DNA of 64,000 nucleotides from contig CM056379.1 of assembly GCA_029718625.1 (NCBI GenBank), positions 58,493,626 through 58,557,625 of the forward strand. The letters run 5' to 3'. The position numbers were made by a program, and so were the translations under genes. This document shows positions 42,311 through 53,804 of the stretch, in pieces. The notes under the pieces were generated by a model. It had not been told where the DNA came from and did no database searches. It saw nothing but the letters and a program-made list of their open reading frames with translations. This DNA comes from Synaphobranchus kaupii. Taxonomy: Eukaryota > Chordata > Actinopteri > Anguilliformes > Synaphobranchidae. How positions within the stretch are numbered: position 1 is the first letter of the stretch; each line of letters opens with the position of its first letter.

Positions 42311-42600
42311 CATATGTATTTTTAAAGTATCATATTTAATATTTGGTCGCATATCCTTTGCATGCTGTTACTTCCTGAAGTCTGTGACCCATCAATATCA
42401 AAGGACTCTCAATATCTTATTTTCAGGTACTGTTACTAGCGATAATTTAACCTCTCTGCATTTGAATGGATCTCTATGGTAATTGGGGGGTGAGACTAGA
42501 TTCAGCTGTAAATTACACTGGTACAGTATGGAACACATGACTGGTTAAATGGCTGTAAGTCATCAAGGGTCTGACGTATCAAACAAGCCTCAGTTTTTCC
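42311..42600 (+). repeat. Repeat X plus arm, second copy
   Basis: Near-identical to 31830-32085 (tatttggtcgcatatccttt through atcaagggtctga). Confidence 0.8.
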
Positions 42601-43032
42601 ATTAAAGCTGCAGTATGTAACATTTATTGTGAAAAATGTCACGGAACGGTCATGCAATCATACAAAGAACTGTTCGGAGAGAAATCCAGCACCATAGGCT
42701 ATGTTTATACTAGGGATGTCAACGGTTAGCCGTAAAAATTAAAATATCTGAATATGCTTAACGGCTTATTGGTTAATTTGCATAATACAAAAAAAATTGT
42801 GCATTTTGTTATTGATGTTATTGGGTTAAGTAATGGCGGAGATGTCATTATTTTAATAGCGATTGAGCGAGAGAGCTGCTCTACTATGAAGGATTATTCA
42901 GCCCAAAATGAAAACTAAAATGAAAATGGAGGATTATTCAGCCCAAAATGAAAATGAAAATGAAAAACTTTTCATTTTTGTTTTCTTTCCATTTTCATTT
43001 TCGTTTTCGTTTTCATTTTCAAACTGCATCTA

Positions 43033-43779
43033 TAGCCTCTTTCACACATGCAATACGGAACATTACCGGAAAAGTTGATCCAGCAATATTCCGGAATGTT
43101 CCGTATTGGTAGCGTTCATACAACCAACGCTCTACCCTATGTTGCTAGGATACGTTTGTTTACTTACTACTGAAAAAATGGCGGGTGATGAAGTGACAGA
43201 GTGTGCAGTCGTACTACAGTTACTCTTGTTTATTTATACATTTTCGAGGCAAACGCTGGAAATAATACATCTGTTCCAATCACGAAACACCATTCGTAAA
43301 CAAAAACTTAACGAAAAAATCAGGATAAGTCGGGAACAACTCCGCTTTAGCTTGGCTCAAAGCCGGAGACGTCGCCTGTGGCGGCTGGAGGCTGTACGAG
43401 TCTTTCATGTGGCTCGGGGCTCGGCGAGACGAATGTGGGTACGGGAGCGACCATAGAACTATGGGAGCGACCCCATGGCAAAGTCTTCTGGTCTAGTGTC
43501 ATGAATAATTTTGACGACGGGCAGTGGGTTTGTGATGGGTTCACTCACGTCGCCGTGTTTACGTCAGAATGTTGTGCGTGATTGATCCGGTAATGTTCTG
43601 GCTTTGTTCACACATCACATCGATACGGAACCTTTACGGAAATCTCACTAGGTCTTTTGCCGGCAAATTGCCGGGGCGGATATTCCGGAATTTCGACTTC
43701 GGCTCTTATTCACACATGACCCCTATCTGGCAATGTTCCGGAAAATTTACGGATAAGGCTGCATGTGTGAAAGGGGTTT
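43033..43779 (+). mobile_element. Harbinger-like deletion derivative
   Basis: Inverted ends CC(T/C)CTTTCACACATGCA, with inner ttaccggaaaa/ttttccggaac similarity. Contains the coding scrap below. A target duplication is not clear. Confidence 0.55.
43106..43456 (+). pseudogene. Possible Harbinger transposase N-terminal scrap
   Basis: A frame with a hydrophobic start, then basic QSRRRRLWRLEAVRVF and RRMWVRERP. In the next frame it is followed by HGKVFWSSVMNNFDDGQWV. The R-rich plus WVRxRP...W...F.D..W pattern resembles the N-terminus of fish PIF/Harbinger transposases. The DDE part is absent. Weak call. Confidence 0.4.
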
Positions 43780-44330
43780 ATGTAAATAAGGGGGTATGGT
43801 CCTCCTATCAATCAAAGCAATAGGGTGGGCCTCATACAGGTTTAGTGCAGTAGCACTTAATGAACACTAGGGGGAGCATAGCATAGGGATGGGTAACAGT
43901 CTATGCTTGATACTATGCTCTCAGGGCACTCGTAAGTTTTAATGGATGAAATGATGAAAAATCTGAGCAGTGTTATAAAGTATTCTTGTTTTATGAAAGA
44001 AACGGAGCTAGCTAGCCAACGCTACGCTGTGTAGGCTATAGGTCAAACCAGCGAGGTGGAAAATCCAGGTTCAGAAAGTAAAAGATTTGCTAATTATCAC
44101 AATTCTTCAGCCAAGAGGTAGGAGCTAACTAGGCTAATTAGTGAAATCGTGAGTTCATGGGTGGAAGAAACACGCAGGACTTTTACTTTCTGACCCCTGG
44201 AATTTCCACCTCTGCAAACCTGGTAGTAGCCTACGATAGGCTACATTGTGCCAGGTTAAACGTTGGATTGGATCAGTTGTGTTTGACAGCCATCGTTATG
44301 TGTGTGACACAAGAGACTGAAAATCTGCAT
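43780..44330. other. hAT interior, no gene seen
   Basis: Non-coding. The only frames are short. Confidence 0.45.
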
Positions 44331-47215
44331 ATTCAATTCAATTCAATTCAATTTTATTTGTATAGCGCTTTTTACAGAGAACTGTCACAAAGACGCTGCA
44401 CAGGGAAACAGAAGGAAAATTGAGCAAAAAACCAGGCCTTAGCCCCCAACCAGCAAAATGAGGTAAAAAACTCCCCGGTAGGGGAGAAAAAAACACTGAA
44501 CAGTGGCGAGAAAAAAACTCCCCAGTGGGAAGAAATCTCGGAAGGAACCTGGCTAGAGAGGGGGTGCCCATCCTTCGCTGGCCGGCCCGGTTTAGACTAA
44601 AGGTGGACTGAATGGTAATAGTCAATTCAATAATCAGTTCAATCATCAGTTCAAAGGGGGGCGGGGTGATGCATCTGGGACTCCGGTTGCGTGAAGTCGG
44701 GAGGATAAACCAAAGGAGGGACGGGTCCGAAGCAGTCTGCAAACTCAGGGTGAGGGTCATAACTGGAGCAGTCTGCAAACTCAGGGTGAGAGGGGGACGG
44801 GCCGGAGTAATCTGCAGCTCAGGGTGAGAGAGGAAAAGAGAAGGTTAGCCCCCCACCCCCCCCACCCCCCCGACATCCTTAACTATAGGATTTACTAAAG
44901 AGGTACGTTTTTTAGCCTACACTTAAAGACAGAAAGTGTGTCTGCAGCCCGTACATACATGGGAAGATTATTCCATAAGAAAGGGGCTCTGTAAGAGACG
45001 GCTCTGCCACCCATTGTAATTTTAGATATAATAGGAATTTTCAAATAGCCAGCATTTTGAGAGCGAAGTAATCTAGGAGGACAGTAAGGAATGAGTAAGT
45101 CACTCAGATATTCAGGGGCCAAGCCATTTAAAGCTTTAAACGCTAGAAGTAAAATCTTGTACTCAATTCTGAATTTGACAGGCAGCCAATGAAGAGTTTT
45201 GAGCACCGGGCTGATATGCTCCCATTTCTTGGTTCTAGTAAGAACCCTAGCAGCTGCATTCTGTACAAGTTGGAGGCGATTCAGGGCTGAGCCAGTGCAA
45301 CCAGACAATAATGCATTGCAGTAATCTAGTCGAGAGGTTACAAAGGCATGAACCATTTTTTCAGCATCCTCCAGGGACAACACCTTCCTTAATTTAGATA
45401 TATTCCTCAGGTGGAAGAAGGCCATTCTTGTGATATTGTTAATATGGGGCTGAAAGGAGAGATCTGAATCAATAATTACACCAAGGTTTTTAACAACCTT
45501 GTTAGGGGAGACAGAGAAGCAATCTAAATTTAAGGGAAGCTGTAAGAATTTATCTCGAAGGGATTTGGGACCTAATACTAATATCTCAGTCTTATCTGAG
45601 TTCAATAAGAGGAAATTTTGGGTCATCCAGGCCTTTACATCTTTGAGACAGGTCTCTAGTTTAGACAACTGGTCAACTTCACCTGGCTTAACTGATATAT
45701 AAAGTTGTATGTCATCTGCGTAGCAGTGGTAGTTAACACCATTTCTGCTTATAATGTTCCCAAGAGGGAGCATGTAAAGAGAAAAGAGCAGAGGACCCAA
45801 GACCGATCCTTGTGGTACTCCAAAGTTCACCTTAGAAAATTCAGAGGACTGACTGTTTACCCTAACAAACTGGGATCTATCATAGAGATAAGATTTAAAC
45901 CACATAAGAGCATGCCCGGTAAGACCAACTAAATTTTCTAACCTGCAGAGGAGAATATTATGGTCTATAGTATCAAAGGCAGCGCTCAGGTCAAGTAAAA
46001 CAAGAATAGAAATACAGGCACAGTCCAGAGAGAGGAACAAGTCATTCATTACTAGGGCAAGGGCGGTCTCGGTGCTATGGTGCTTCCTAAACCCAGATTG
46101 AAACCTGTCATACACATTATAAGTATGTAAAAATGAAGAAAGCTGTTGCGCTACACATTTCTCAAGAATCTTTGATAAAAATGGGAGGTTTGAAATGGGT
46201 CTATAATTGGCCAGGACAGTGGGATCCAAATTTGGTTTCTTAAGTAGTGGCTTGATTTCTGCCAATTTAAAGGATGTAGGAACATGGCCCGATAGCAATG
46301 ATGAGTTAATTAAATGAATAATTGGTTTGATGAGCATAGGCAATATCTCCTTCAATAACTTTGTGGGTATGGGGTCTAGAAGACAGGTGGATGATTTTGA
46401 AGAAGAAACTAACTGAATTAGCTTGCTCTCAAGTATTGGAGTAAATGATTCAAGACGTTCAGTGTGTCTAGGAGGCAATTCTATATCGTCAAAACCATGG
46501 TCACTAACTTGTGTGATCTTTTCCCTAATTTCAATAATTTTACCACTAAAGAAATTCAAGAAATCATTACTACTACTACATGAGACTGGAATTTGAGGGT
46601 TAGTTGTTGCATGATTATTAGTTAGTTCAGCAACTGTTCTGAATAGAAATCGGGGATTGGTCTTATTTTCTTGTATAAGCTTTGAAAAGTAAGAGGACCT
46701 AGCATTGGAGAGAGCATGCTTATAGGCACTAAGACTCTCTTTCCAGGCCAAGTGGAATACCTGCAGTTTAGTAGAACGCCATTTGCGTTCAAGCTGCCGA
46801 AACCTTTGTTTAAGAGCCCGCGTGTGGTCGGTGTACCAAGGGGCAAGCCTCTTCTCAATTACTTTTTTGCTTTTTAACGGAGCAACTACTTCAAGGGTTT
46901 TGCGTAGAGCAGTAGCTAATTCCTCTGCCAGATCATTGGTTGACAGGGAGCTGGATGAAGTGTCTAAATCGAGGTAATCAGGTAGCACATGCATAAAGTT
47001 TCCAGTAGTGGAGGTAGTGATAGTGCGACCTGTATACGTTCTGAGTTCAGATTCTACAGAATGGGCTAATTTTAAATGCAGAGTAATGAGGAAATGGTCA
47101 GACAAAATAGGATTATGCGAGTGAATTTTAACATTAACAATGTCAATACCAAGACTTAAGACCAGGTCTAAAGTATGACATTTGTTAAATGTGTGGTACT
47201 CATTATTGTCATTGT
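44331..47215 (-). mobile_element. L2 LINE with long open RT frame
   Basis: On the minus strand: ORF2, a 3' UTR with a short tandem repeat (cagtctgcaaactcagggtg, 44734-44835), the conserved gcgctatacaaat-type end and an (attca)n tail at 44331-44352. It is 5' truncated within the endonuclease; the junction near 47215 is approximate. Confidence 0.85.
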
Positions 47216-47357
47216 TGCTTACGATTGGAAAAGTAGTGTAATGTGTCCCCAGCTTTAGCCAGACACTGCATGTGCCGGGGACATCCGTGCCCCAGGAGCG
47301 GCTGTTCTCGGCGGCGAACCTTACCGTAAACAGACTAGCATACGCACAGATCAACAC
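44895..47357 (-). CDS. L2 LINE ORF2: endonuclease end plus full reverse transcriptase
   Basis: An uninterrupted 820-codon frame. The first about 45 codons are probably flanking sequence. Then the endonuclease end (HTLDLVLSLGI, ILSDHFLITLHL), a linker (WYTDHTRALKQRFRQLERKW), and RT: LLDPIPTKLLKEILPML, LANYRPISNLPFLSKILEKC, DRFQSGFRKHHSTETAL, LLDLSAAFDTIDHNILL, FGVPQGSVLGPLLFSLYM and the catalytic YADDIQLY. It ends with TSRLDYCNALLSGC, LHWLPVKFRIEYKILLL and AYRAPFLWNNLP-like blocks. All RT motifs look intact, but loss of most of the endonuclease and the promoter makes it non-autonomous in its present form. The start Met is not natural. Confidence 0.85.
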   Translation of the reverse strand: MLICAYASLFTVRFAAENSRSWGTDVPGTCSVWLKLGTHYTTFPIVSNNDNNEYHTFNKCHTLDLVLSLGIDIVNVKIHSHNPILSDHFLITLHLKLAHSVESELRTYTGRTITTSTTGNFMHVLPDYLDLDTSSSSLSTNDLAEELATALRKTLEVVAPLKSKKVIEKRLAPWYTDHTRALKQRFRQLERKWRSTKLQVFHLAWKESLSAYKHALSNARSSYFSKLIQENKTNPRFLFRTVAELTNNHATTNPQIPVSCSSSNDFLNFFSGKIIEIREKITQVSDHGFDDIELPPRHTERLESFTPILESKLIQLVSSSKSSTCLLDPIPTKLLKEILPMLIKPIIHLINSSLLSGHVPTSFKLAEIKPLLKKPNLDPTVLANYRPISNLPFLSKILEKCVAQQLSSFLHTYNVYDRFQSGFRKHHSTETALALVMNDLFLSLDCACISILVLLDLSAAFDTIDHNILLCRLENLVGLTGHALMWFKSYLYDRSQFVRVNSQSSEFSKVNFGVPQGSVLGPLLFSLYMLPLGNIISRNGVNYHCYADDIQLYISVKPGEVDQLSKLETCLKDVKAWMTQNFLLLNSDKTEILVLGPKSLRDKFLQLPLNLDCFSVSPNKVVKNLGVIIDSDLSFQPHINNITRMAFFHLRNISKLRKVLSLEDAEKMVHAFVTSRLDYCNALLSGCTGSALNRLQLVQNAAARVLTRTKKWEHISPVLKTLHWLPVKFRIEYKILLLAFKALNGLAPEYLSDLLIPYCPPRLLRSQNAGYLKIPIISKITMGGRAVSYRAPFLWNNLPMYVRAADTLSVFKCRLKNVPL

Positions 47358-47809
47358 CAGAACATGTCAACATGTTAATCTTCCTGAACAAAAAATGTCT
47401 AGGCTAGCTAGCTAATAAGTAGACTAAATTTGATTTAGTTTACCCTAGTTCACGTCATAGCCCAATTAGATTTTTTCCCCCTCAAGAGATCCGGTTATAA
47501 CATAGGCTGATGTCCATTTAAAAATAATTAGGGCTACAATGTAGGCTGATATTTGTAGGCTATACAATGTATATTAGGCTACAACTTATTATTTGTTATG
47601 TTGAATGTTACATTTTGGAAGCAATAAATACCATTCTGAGAAACGTCCATTCTGTGTATGCATGCATTTTTAATTTGGGGGTTTTGGGTTGGGTATTATG
47701 TGGGTCATAACTGTAGAACGTTTCATTATTTATAACTGTTAATTAACCGAATAATGATGTTGGCTAACCGGTTGCAAAACTATCCGTTATCAACATCCCT
47801 AGTTTATAC

Positions 47810-48837
47810 CCTCAAATTCTGCATTCTAAAACCAGCAATTCGCTCCGAATTTAGTTTTCAAAACAAGTTTTTAAAACAGTGGCTTAACCATGACCACATC
47901 GCGGACCAACCAACTGTGAAATTGACCTTGCCAGTAGCCAGTTCACCCGCTAGAAATTTCATAGTGACCCGTTACACCGGCGCTATTTCACGGAAAGAAA
48001 AATAAAAGGGAATTGGATAAAGCTCACTCGAAAACATAGGTGCTAATTTCAGAAGGTGGTGAGTTTTTCGGGAACTAATTGGTTTAAAGACAGACTGGAC
48101 AGGTAGGTCAAAAGTTTCAACACAAATTGACTTTCTGCTTGCCAGACAACTGTAATTACCTATAATGAATAGTAGCTAGGTCGGTAATTGGTATTTTTGA
48201 TAACGTTCTTTATTCGGGGGCTAGTTCTTGGAAGAAGGGCATACTTGCTAACGTTATAGCCTATGTCGCTGCTCACAGCTATAATTAACATTATGTTGTT
48301 ACCATTTTTATGCCCCATGTTAATATGTTTCATAAACAGAAATGTGACCCATCAAAAGAATTAGTCCATGTCATGCCTGACATGTCGAAATACAGTAAGA
48401 AGAGAAATAGACATTTCAGGCAATTAAAAAAAGTTGGTATTCTTTTCAAATGCTTGAATGCTATTAAAATTTGTTTTAAAAGTCTTGTTCTGTTGTGCCT
48501 TCTCTGTGTCATTCAGCAGCCTAAGGCCGTTCACTGTTTTTAAACTCTACATGTGCTGTTTTCAATTGAAATTGATTAGAAGTGTTGAAAGACACATTAT
48601 GAACCCTATGTTTTGTTTGGTCTTGGGCTGTAGGCAGAGGAAGTTGTACAGTGAGGTGTGTAGGGTAGCCAAGAAGCAGGGACTGTCATGGGGGAATGGA
48701 CCCAAATCCTAGGTACAAGGCTGAGAAGAGGGCCTGTCTTGATAGCTTTAGTATCTGTCCCTTGGGGGGAAAAGGTGTGTCCAAGTTGTCTCCTCCGTTT
48801 CGCCGTGCTCTGGATTAGTATGCCACTAACATTATAC
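47810..48837. other. No gene seen
   Basis: Short frames (47754-48005, 48310-48543) have no recognisable domain and no clear splice context. Confidence 0.4.
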
Positions 48838-48960
48838 CCGTGAGCAAGGTACTTAACCTAATTTAAGGTAAAATAACCTAATTCAGTATTTATCCAGCTG
48901 TATAAATATACTTTGTAAAAAATGCCAAAAGTGTGCTAAATGCCAGCAATGTTATCATGT
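48838..48960 (+). repeat. SINE body fragment
   Basis: gtgagcaaggtacttaacct, later tatttatccagctgtataaa, the conserved core of fish tRNA-SINEs; a clear tRNA head is not visible. Confidence 0.5.
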
Positions 48961-50154
48961 TATCTAATTTCCCTATACTCACATAAGACAGAGAGATTGT
49001 GCTCTACTGCCTCTTTAATGAGGAACATAAGGGCAGAGGCATTTCCACATTATGTAAGGTGTTAGCATGCTTCAGTGAAACAGGAGAAGGCTGAGAACAT
49101 TCCGATCCACTGAACTTATGCACGTACCATTTTTATTTGTTTTGATTTGCAAATTAATTTAAACATTGGGGTGAATTAGCAGTTAAATACTTCAGGGTCT
49201 GATGTGAAATGGGAAAAAATGTGACCTTTGGGAGTGGATCAAATATGTTTAAACCAATCTATCTGTTTGATAGTTCTGGCCACCAGCGACAATGTCTAAA
49301 CTCACTGAAATGCTTATTTCAGTGAGTTTGGGTGTGATATTTTAAAAGTCAAAAGGAAAACCAGAGGGCAGTAGATTCAGAAATAAACCTGTAAAATGCA
49401 AATGCGGTTTTCACATCACTTGCTTATCAGTTTAAGAACCTGTGCCATTTTAATTCTGTCATTCATATATTCAATGTGAAAAGCAACTAAACACAGTGGA
49501 GATCATTCTAAATCAGACAGGATTCAGTATTTCCGATGTAATAAAAGTATTACTCTGGAAAAGTATTTTTCTCAACGTTTATTTTGGTATTTGGAAAGTT
49601 TACTTTCCCGACATTTTCAGAGAGCTGGCGCTTCAATGGGCCCAAGAAAAGGCTGTTATTATGAACTCAAAACCCACTGCATAACTTTGGGCCTGGAAGC
49701 GTAGAGCATGTAGAAGTTCATGTGGGGGTGGTGAGTGAGTGGATAGCAATCAAGGAGAAACAGAAACACCCCCCTGAGAAAACAAGCCCAAACTAGGATA
49801 AAAAGGAGGGAAAAAAACCTTTCTGTTATGCCACATATAAAGCAGCAGGATACTCCTGAGGGAAGCAGATACTGATAGGCTTGGCCTCTGGCACATGCCC
49901 CACGAAGAGGCTCTTTTGGTTTTCGGCTAGACTGTAGAAGGCCCAGCCCAATGGGCCACACAGAGGAAATGCAGATTAAAGAAGGAATTTAGGTCCTTGG
50001 CAACTGGTGTGATGGTTCAACCTGCTGTGGGTAAACAAGGGGGCTGGAGAAAAAGAGCTATGCACGTGACGGAGATGAAGTAGGGTGGAACAGGAGGCGG
50101 GGTTTGTTTGGCAGAGGGGAGGGGGTGGGTCTGTACTTGCTGTCTCGGACATAG
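48961..50154. other. No gene seen; one short perfect hairpin
   Basis: Non-coding by inspection. A 14-bp perfect stem with a 4-base loop lies at 49298-49329 (aaactcactgaaat, gctt, inverse). Confidence 0.45.
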
Positions 50155-50870
50155 GCTGTGTCCGAATCAGAGCCATATCTATTGTGTCCTGTCTCCTGTG
50201 TACTGTTTAGTACGTGATGTGCAGTACGCCAAAGAATTATCCTCCATACTATTTTACAACCATACTATGGAAGTGTCATAAAATGCCATGTCGCATGTTA
50301 TTTTTGTTGTTATTGAAGGAAAACATCAGCGAAGCTGTGCCTCATCAGTGTGGTTGCTTCAGCAACACACTGCCTGTTCTCTTGCATGCTTCTTCTGCCT
50401 AAATTTCTGCATGCTACTCCTCGTACAGCTTTTAAGCTAGACATGCCATTCCAACTTTAAATTATTCATCCTGGGTCAAGTTGCTTGTATTCATCTATTT
50501 GACATATTTCTTGAGATATTTACCTTTTTATCCCAAAAAAATTCCCTTAGAGAATGAATGGTTGAATGTTGACCCCTGTGATGTCACAATGCCCTCCAGC
50601 AGCTTTTTTTTTTTTTTTGCATCTATTTTTTGAACAGCCTCTCCAGCCGATATTGGGTACATTTACATGCATACTAATACTCCAATATTACCCCGATTGT
50701 GGAAAAACTATTGAAAAGGTCATGTAAACGCCTTTATCTGATTATGTGAGGTCATCATCAGCGTATTCAAAATGTAATTAACACACCTGTTTTTTTGCAC
50801 GAACTTCTGATTTTTTGGTGCATGTACACATCTTACTCCGATTTATTTTGGCTTTTTATAACGGTGCATG
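50155..50870. other. Non-coding, with two MITE-like end fragments
   Basis: ggctgtgtccgaatcag near 50153 and gggtacatttacatgcatac near 50655 resemble fish DNA-element termini, without partner ends found. T run near 50605. Confidence 0.35.
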
Positions 50871-51470
50871 TCAGGCAAAAGTGGAGATTCTTATGAAACT
50901 TGGCACATAGTTAGAAGGTATCACCGCACATGTTTGGTGGCGATAGGCCACCTGGTGGCGCTATAATAGTCAGTTGAAACTGCAATAGTTAAACAATCAT
51001 AGCTCCTGTACTGTTTGATCTAGACAGTTGAAACCAATGTCAGTAGGTCTCGCTCCTCACACTGAACAAATTTACATCAAGGAACCATGGACAAATATAT
51101 AGAATTTTCAGAAATTTTGAATTGCCTTAAAACACTTAAAATGGTACTCCTCCTAGACAATTTGACAAATTTCCACAAAATTTGGCATTCTGACTCATCT
51201 CACATGTCTTCATACGGGCCTGTATTGGTCACAGGCCTACATCTAAAAATGGCTGAATGATGATCCGATTAATTTGCAGTGGGTGTGGCTTATCACATAA
51301 ATGCTAATAATTTTAAAACTGTTTGACATAAAGTTATGAAACTTGGTGGGGTGATTAAGAGTTCAATCCAGACTCCAGTTGCAAAGGCTTCACCCAATCA
51401 AACCACATGGTGGCACTATTGAGACAAAGCTTCACTGTTCCCTTGCAGACATTTCAAACTGGAAACACAG
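50871..51470. repeat. Unclassified interspersed repeat
   Basis: Low-complexity-free sequence with paired phrases (gaaacttggcacatag and gaaacttggtggggtg; ggtggcgctata and ggtggcactat), typical of an old dispersed fish repeat. No coding. Confidence 0.4.
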
Positions 51471-51507
51471 CCCTGATTGGGAACATAGATATGTGCTTTT
51501 TGAAAAT

Positions 51508-52694
51508 AAAATCCCTCATCAAGAAATAATTATTTTTAACAAAACCACGTGCCACAATTATTGGCACCCCTAGAAATTCTTATGAACAAAATGTAACTGA
51601 AGCATTTTTTCCATTTATATTTTACTTTTTAAAGTTGATCAGAATGCTTAGGAACTTTCAAGCAGTAATCCATGACTTCCTATTTCACTGGGGTATAAAT
51701 ATGAGGTGACACAGAGGCCATATTCCCTTATTCATACATCTACATGGGAAAGATAAGAGAACACACAAATTAAATGAGGGAAAAGTGTGTTGAGCTTCAT
51801 AAGTCAGGGAATGGCTATAAAAAAATAGCTACTAACCTGAAAATGCCCATATCTACCGTTAATACTTAAAAGGTTCAAGGAACTGGAACTGTTACAAACT
51901 TGCCTGGAAGAGGACCCAAGTTTATTTTGCCCCCATTCAGAGTGAGGAGGATGGTAAGAGAGGCAAAAAAATCCCCACGGATCACTGTTGGAGAATTACA
52001 GAGGAAAGTAGCACCTTGGGGTCGTCAAGTCTCCAAAACTACCATTAGACATCACCTCCATGCCAACAAATTATTTGGAAGGCATGCCAGCCTTTCCTGT
52101 CATTTCACCACAAATGTAAGCACCTGGAGTTTTGCTAAACGCTACTGGAACTTTGACAGGAACTGTTTTCTATGGTCAGATGAAACGAAAATTGAGCTTT
52201 TCGGCAACCAACACTCAATGTAGGTTTGGCGTAAAAAGAAGGATGGCAATACCAAAAATAACCTGCTCCCCTCTGTTAAGTATGGTGGAGGCTCCATGAT
52301 GTTGTGGGGCTGTTTTTCCTCCAAAGGCCCTGGGAACCTTGTTAGGGTACATGGCATCATGAACTCCATGAAATACCAGGAACACAAAATCAAGCTTCTG
52401 CCATGGCCATCTCAGTCCCCTGACCTAAACCCCATTGAAAACCTGTGGGTTGAGCTGAAGAGGAGAGTGTACAAGAGAGGACCTAGGACTCTGGATGATC
52501 TGGAGAGATTCTGTAAAGAGGAATGGTCTCAGATTCCTTGCTCAGTATTCTCCAACCTTATAAGATGTCACGGGAGAAGACACAGTGCTGTTTTATTGGT
52601 AATGGGAGGTTGTACAAAGTATTAAATGCAGGGGTGAAAATAATTGTGGCACATGTGGTTTTGTTAAAAATAATTATTTCTTGATGAGGGATTT
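51508..52694 (+). mobile_element. Tc1-like transposon with long TIRs
   Basis: Ends of about 65 bp are inverted copies (atccctcatcaagaaataat, then ttaacaaaaccacgtgccac and the reverse at 52630-52694). A damaged transposase lies between. Exact outermost bases are uncertain. Confidence 0.8.
51744..52625 (+). pseudogene. Tc1-like transposase, stop codons and lost second Asp
   Basis: From the ATG at 51744 several early stops occur before the main frame at 51900 (VREAKKSPRITVGELQ, SKTTIRHHLHANKLFG, then FLWSDETKIELFG with the first Asp). A stop follows NQHSM. The next frame has GGGSMMLWGCFSSKGPG and then jumps from MKYQE straight to [18 protein letters not shown], so the DNDPKH block carrying the second catalytic Asp is deleted. 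The C-terminus ends in CTKY. Confidence 0.85.
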
Positions 52695-52750
52695 TTTTTT
52701 CTCAGAATAAATTTACTTCAATTAAAGGTTGGATTTTTCAAAAAAAATTT

Positions 52751-52776
52751 TGTGTGTGTGTGTGTGTATATATATA
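52751..52776. repeat. (TG)n/(TA)n microsatellite
   Basis: Lies between two Tc1 elements. The TA stretch gave the target for the next element. Confidence 0.85.
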
Positions 52777-53693
52777 CAGATCCTTTCCAAAAAATTAGAA
52801 TATCATGGAAAAGTTTTTTTTTTCCATAATTCCATTCAAAAAGTGAAACTTTCATAGATTATAGATTCATTACACACAAAGTGAAATATTTCTAGCCTTT
52901 ATTTGTTTCATTTTTCATAATTTTGGTTTACAGCTCCAGAAAACCCCCAAAACAGTATTTCAAGAAATTAGAATAGTGTGTCGAAAATCAGCATTTTCTT
53001 CAGTTATTTCAGAGAATGAGTGGAGTGGCTTGACTCGAGGAATCCGACAGTTGTAGCCCATGTCCCGGATACGTCTGTACGTGGTGGTTTTTGAATCACT
53101 GACTCCAGCCTCAGTCCACTCCCTCTGCATCTCTGCCAAATTTTGGAATCGTCTTTGCTTGACAATCCGCTGAAGCCTACGGTCATCTCTTTTGCTTGTG
53201 CACCTTCTCCTGCCACATTTTTCCCTTCCACTAAACTTTCTATTGATATGCTTGGACACTGCACTCTGTGAACAGCCAGCCTCCTTAGCGATGACCTTTT
53301 GTGGCTTACCCATCTTCTGGAGGGTGTCAATGATGGTCTTCTGGCCAATTGTCAAGTCTGCAGTCTTCCCCATACTGAACCAAACTGAGATAAACTTTGC
53401 AGGTGTTTTGAGTAAATTAGATGATAATGTGACACTCAGTCTAAAACATTCATTCTCTGAAATAACTGAAGTAAATGCTGATTTTCGACACACTATTCTA
53501 ATTTCTTGAAATACTGTTTTGGGGGTTTTCTGGAGCTGTAAGCCAAAATTATGAAAAATGAAACAAATAAAGGCTAGAAATATTTCACTTTGTGTGTAAT
53601 GAATCTATAATCTATGAAAGTTTCACTTTTGAATGGAATTATGGAAAAAAAAACAACTTTTCCATGATATTCTAATTTTTTGGAAAGGATCTG
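52777..53693 (-). mobile_element. Tc1-like deletion derivative, copy 2
   Basis: Same family and inverted ends (CAGATCCTTTCCAAAAAATT) as 29265-30184, opposite orientation, TA on both sides. Again lacks the catalytic region. Confidence 0.9.
52960..53373 (-). CDS. Truncated Tc1 transposase: DNA-binding domain only
   Basis: A frame of 137 codons from the ATG at 53373. It has the same HTH regions as the copy at 29618 (IDTLQKMGKPQKVIAKEAGC, QSAVSKHINRKF, RRLQRIVKQRRF) and extends about 17 codons further into the second domain (RRIRDMGYNCRIPRVKP) before the deletion joint. The last about 20 codons are inverted-repeat sequence. DDE residues are absent. In-frame codons extend upstream to 53493 but belong to the inverted repeat; the Met at 53373 matches the family start. 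Confidence 0.6.
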   Translation of the reverse strand: MGKTADLTIGQKTIIDTLQKMGKPQKVIAKEAGCSQSAVSKHINRKFSGREKCGRRRCTSKRDDRRLQRIVKQRRFQNLAEMQREWTEAGVSDSKTTTYRRIRDMGYNCRIPRVKPLHSFSEITEENADFRHTILIS

Positions 53694-53804
53694 TATACAT
53701 ATTTTTAAAAAGAATCCGGACAAAAACAATAGGGTACCAGCTTCGCTGTTCGGTCCCGTAATAATACTCATTTTTGACAGGCGGATCATTTTTATTCTTA
53801 CAAT

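Larger units (their letters stand above)
42711..47801. mobile_element. hAT-like element with 8-bp duplication, hosting two insertions
   Basis: Inverted ends TAGGGATGT(C/T)(A/G)A..GG are flanked by the exact 8-bp duplication GTTTATAC (42703-42710 and 47802-47809), the hAT hallmark. The interior holds a Harbinger-like element and an L2 LINE. The remaining hAT sequence (about 1.4 kb) has no transposase I recognise. Confidence 0.85.

Noticed and set aside
48310..48712. Possible small gene frames
   Set aside because: No domain, no clear splice or promoter signals; length is within chance expectation.
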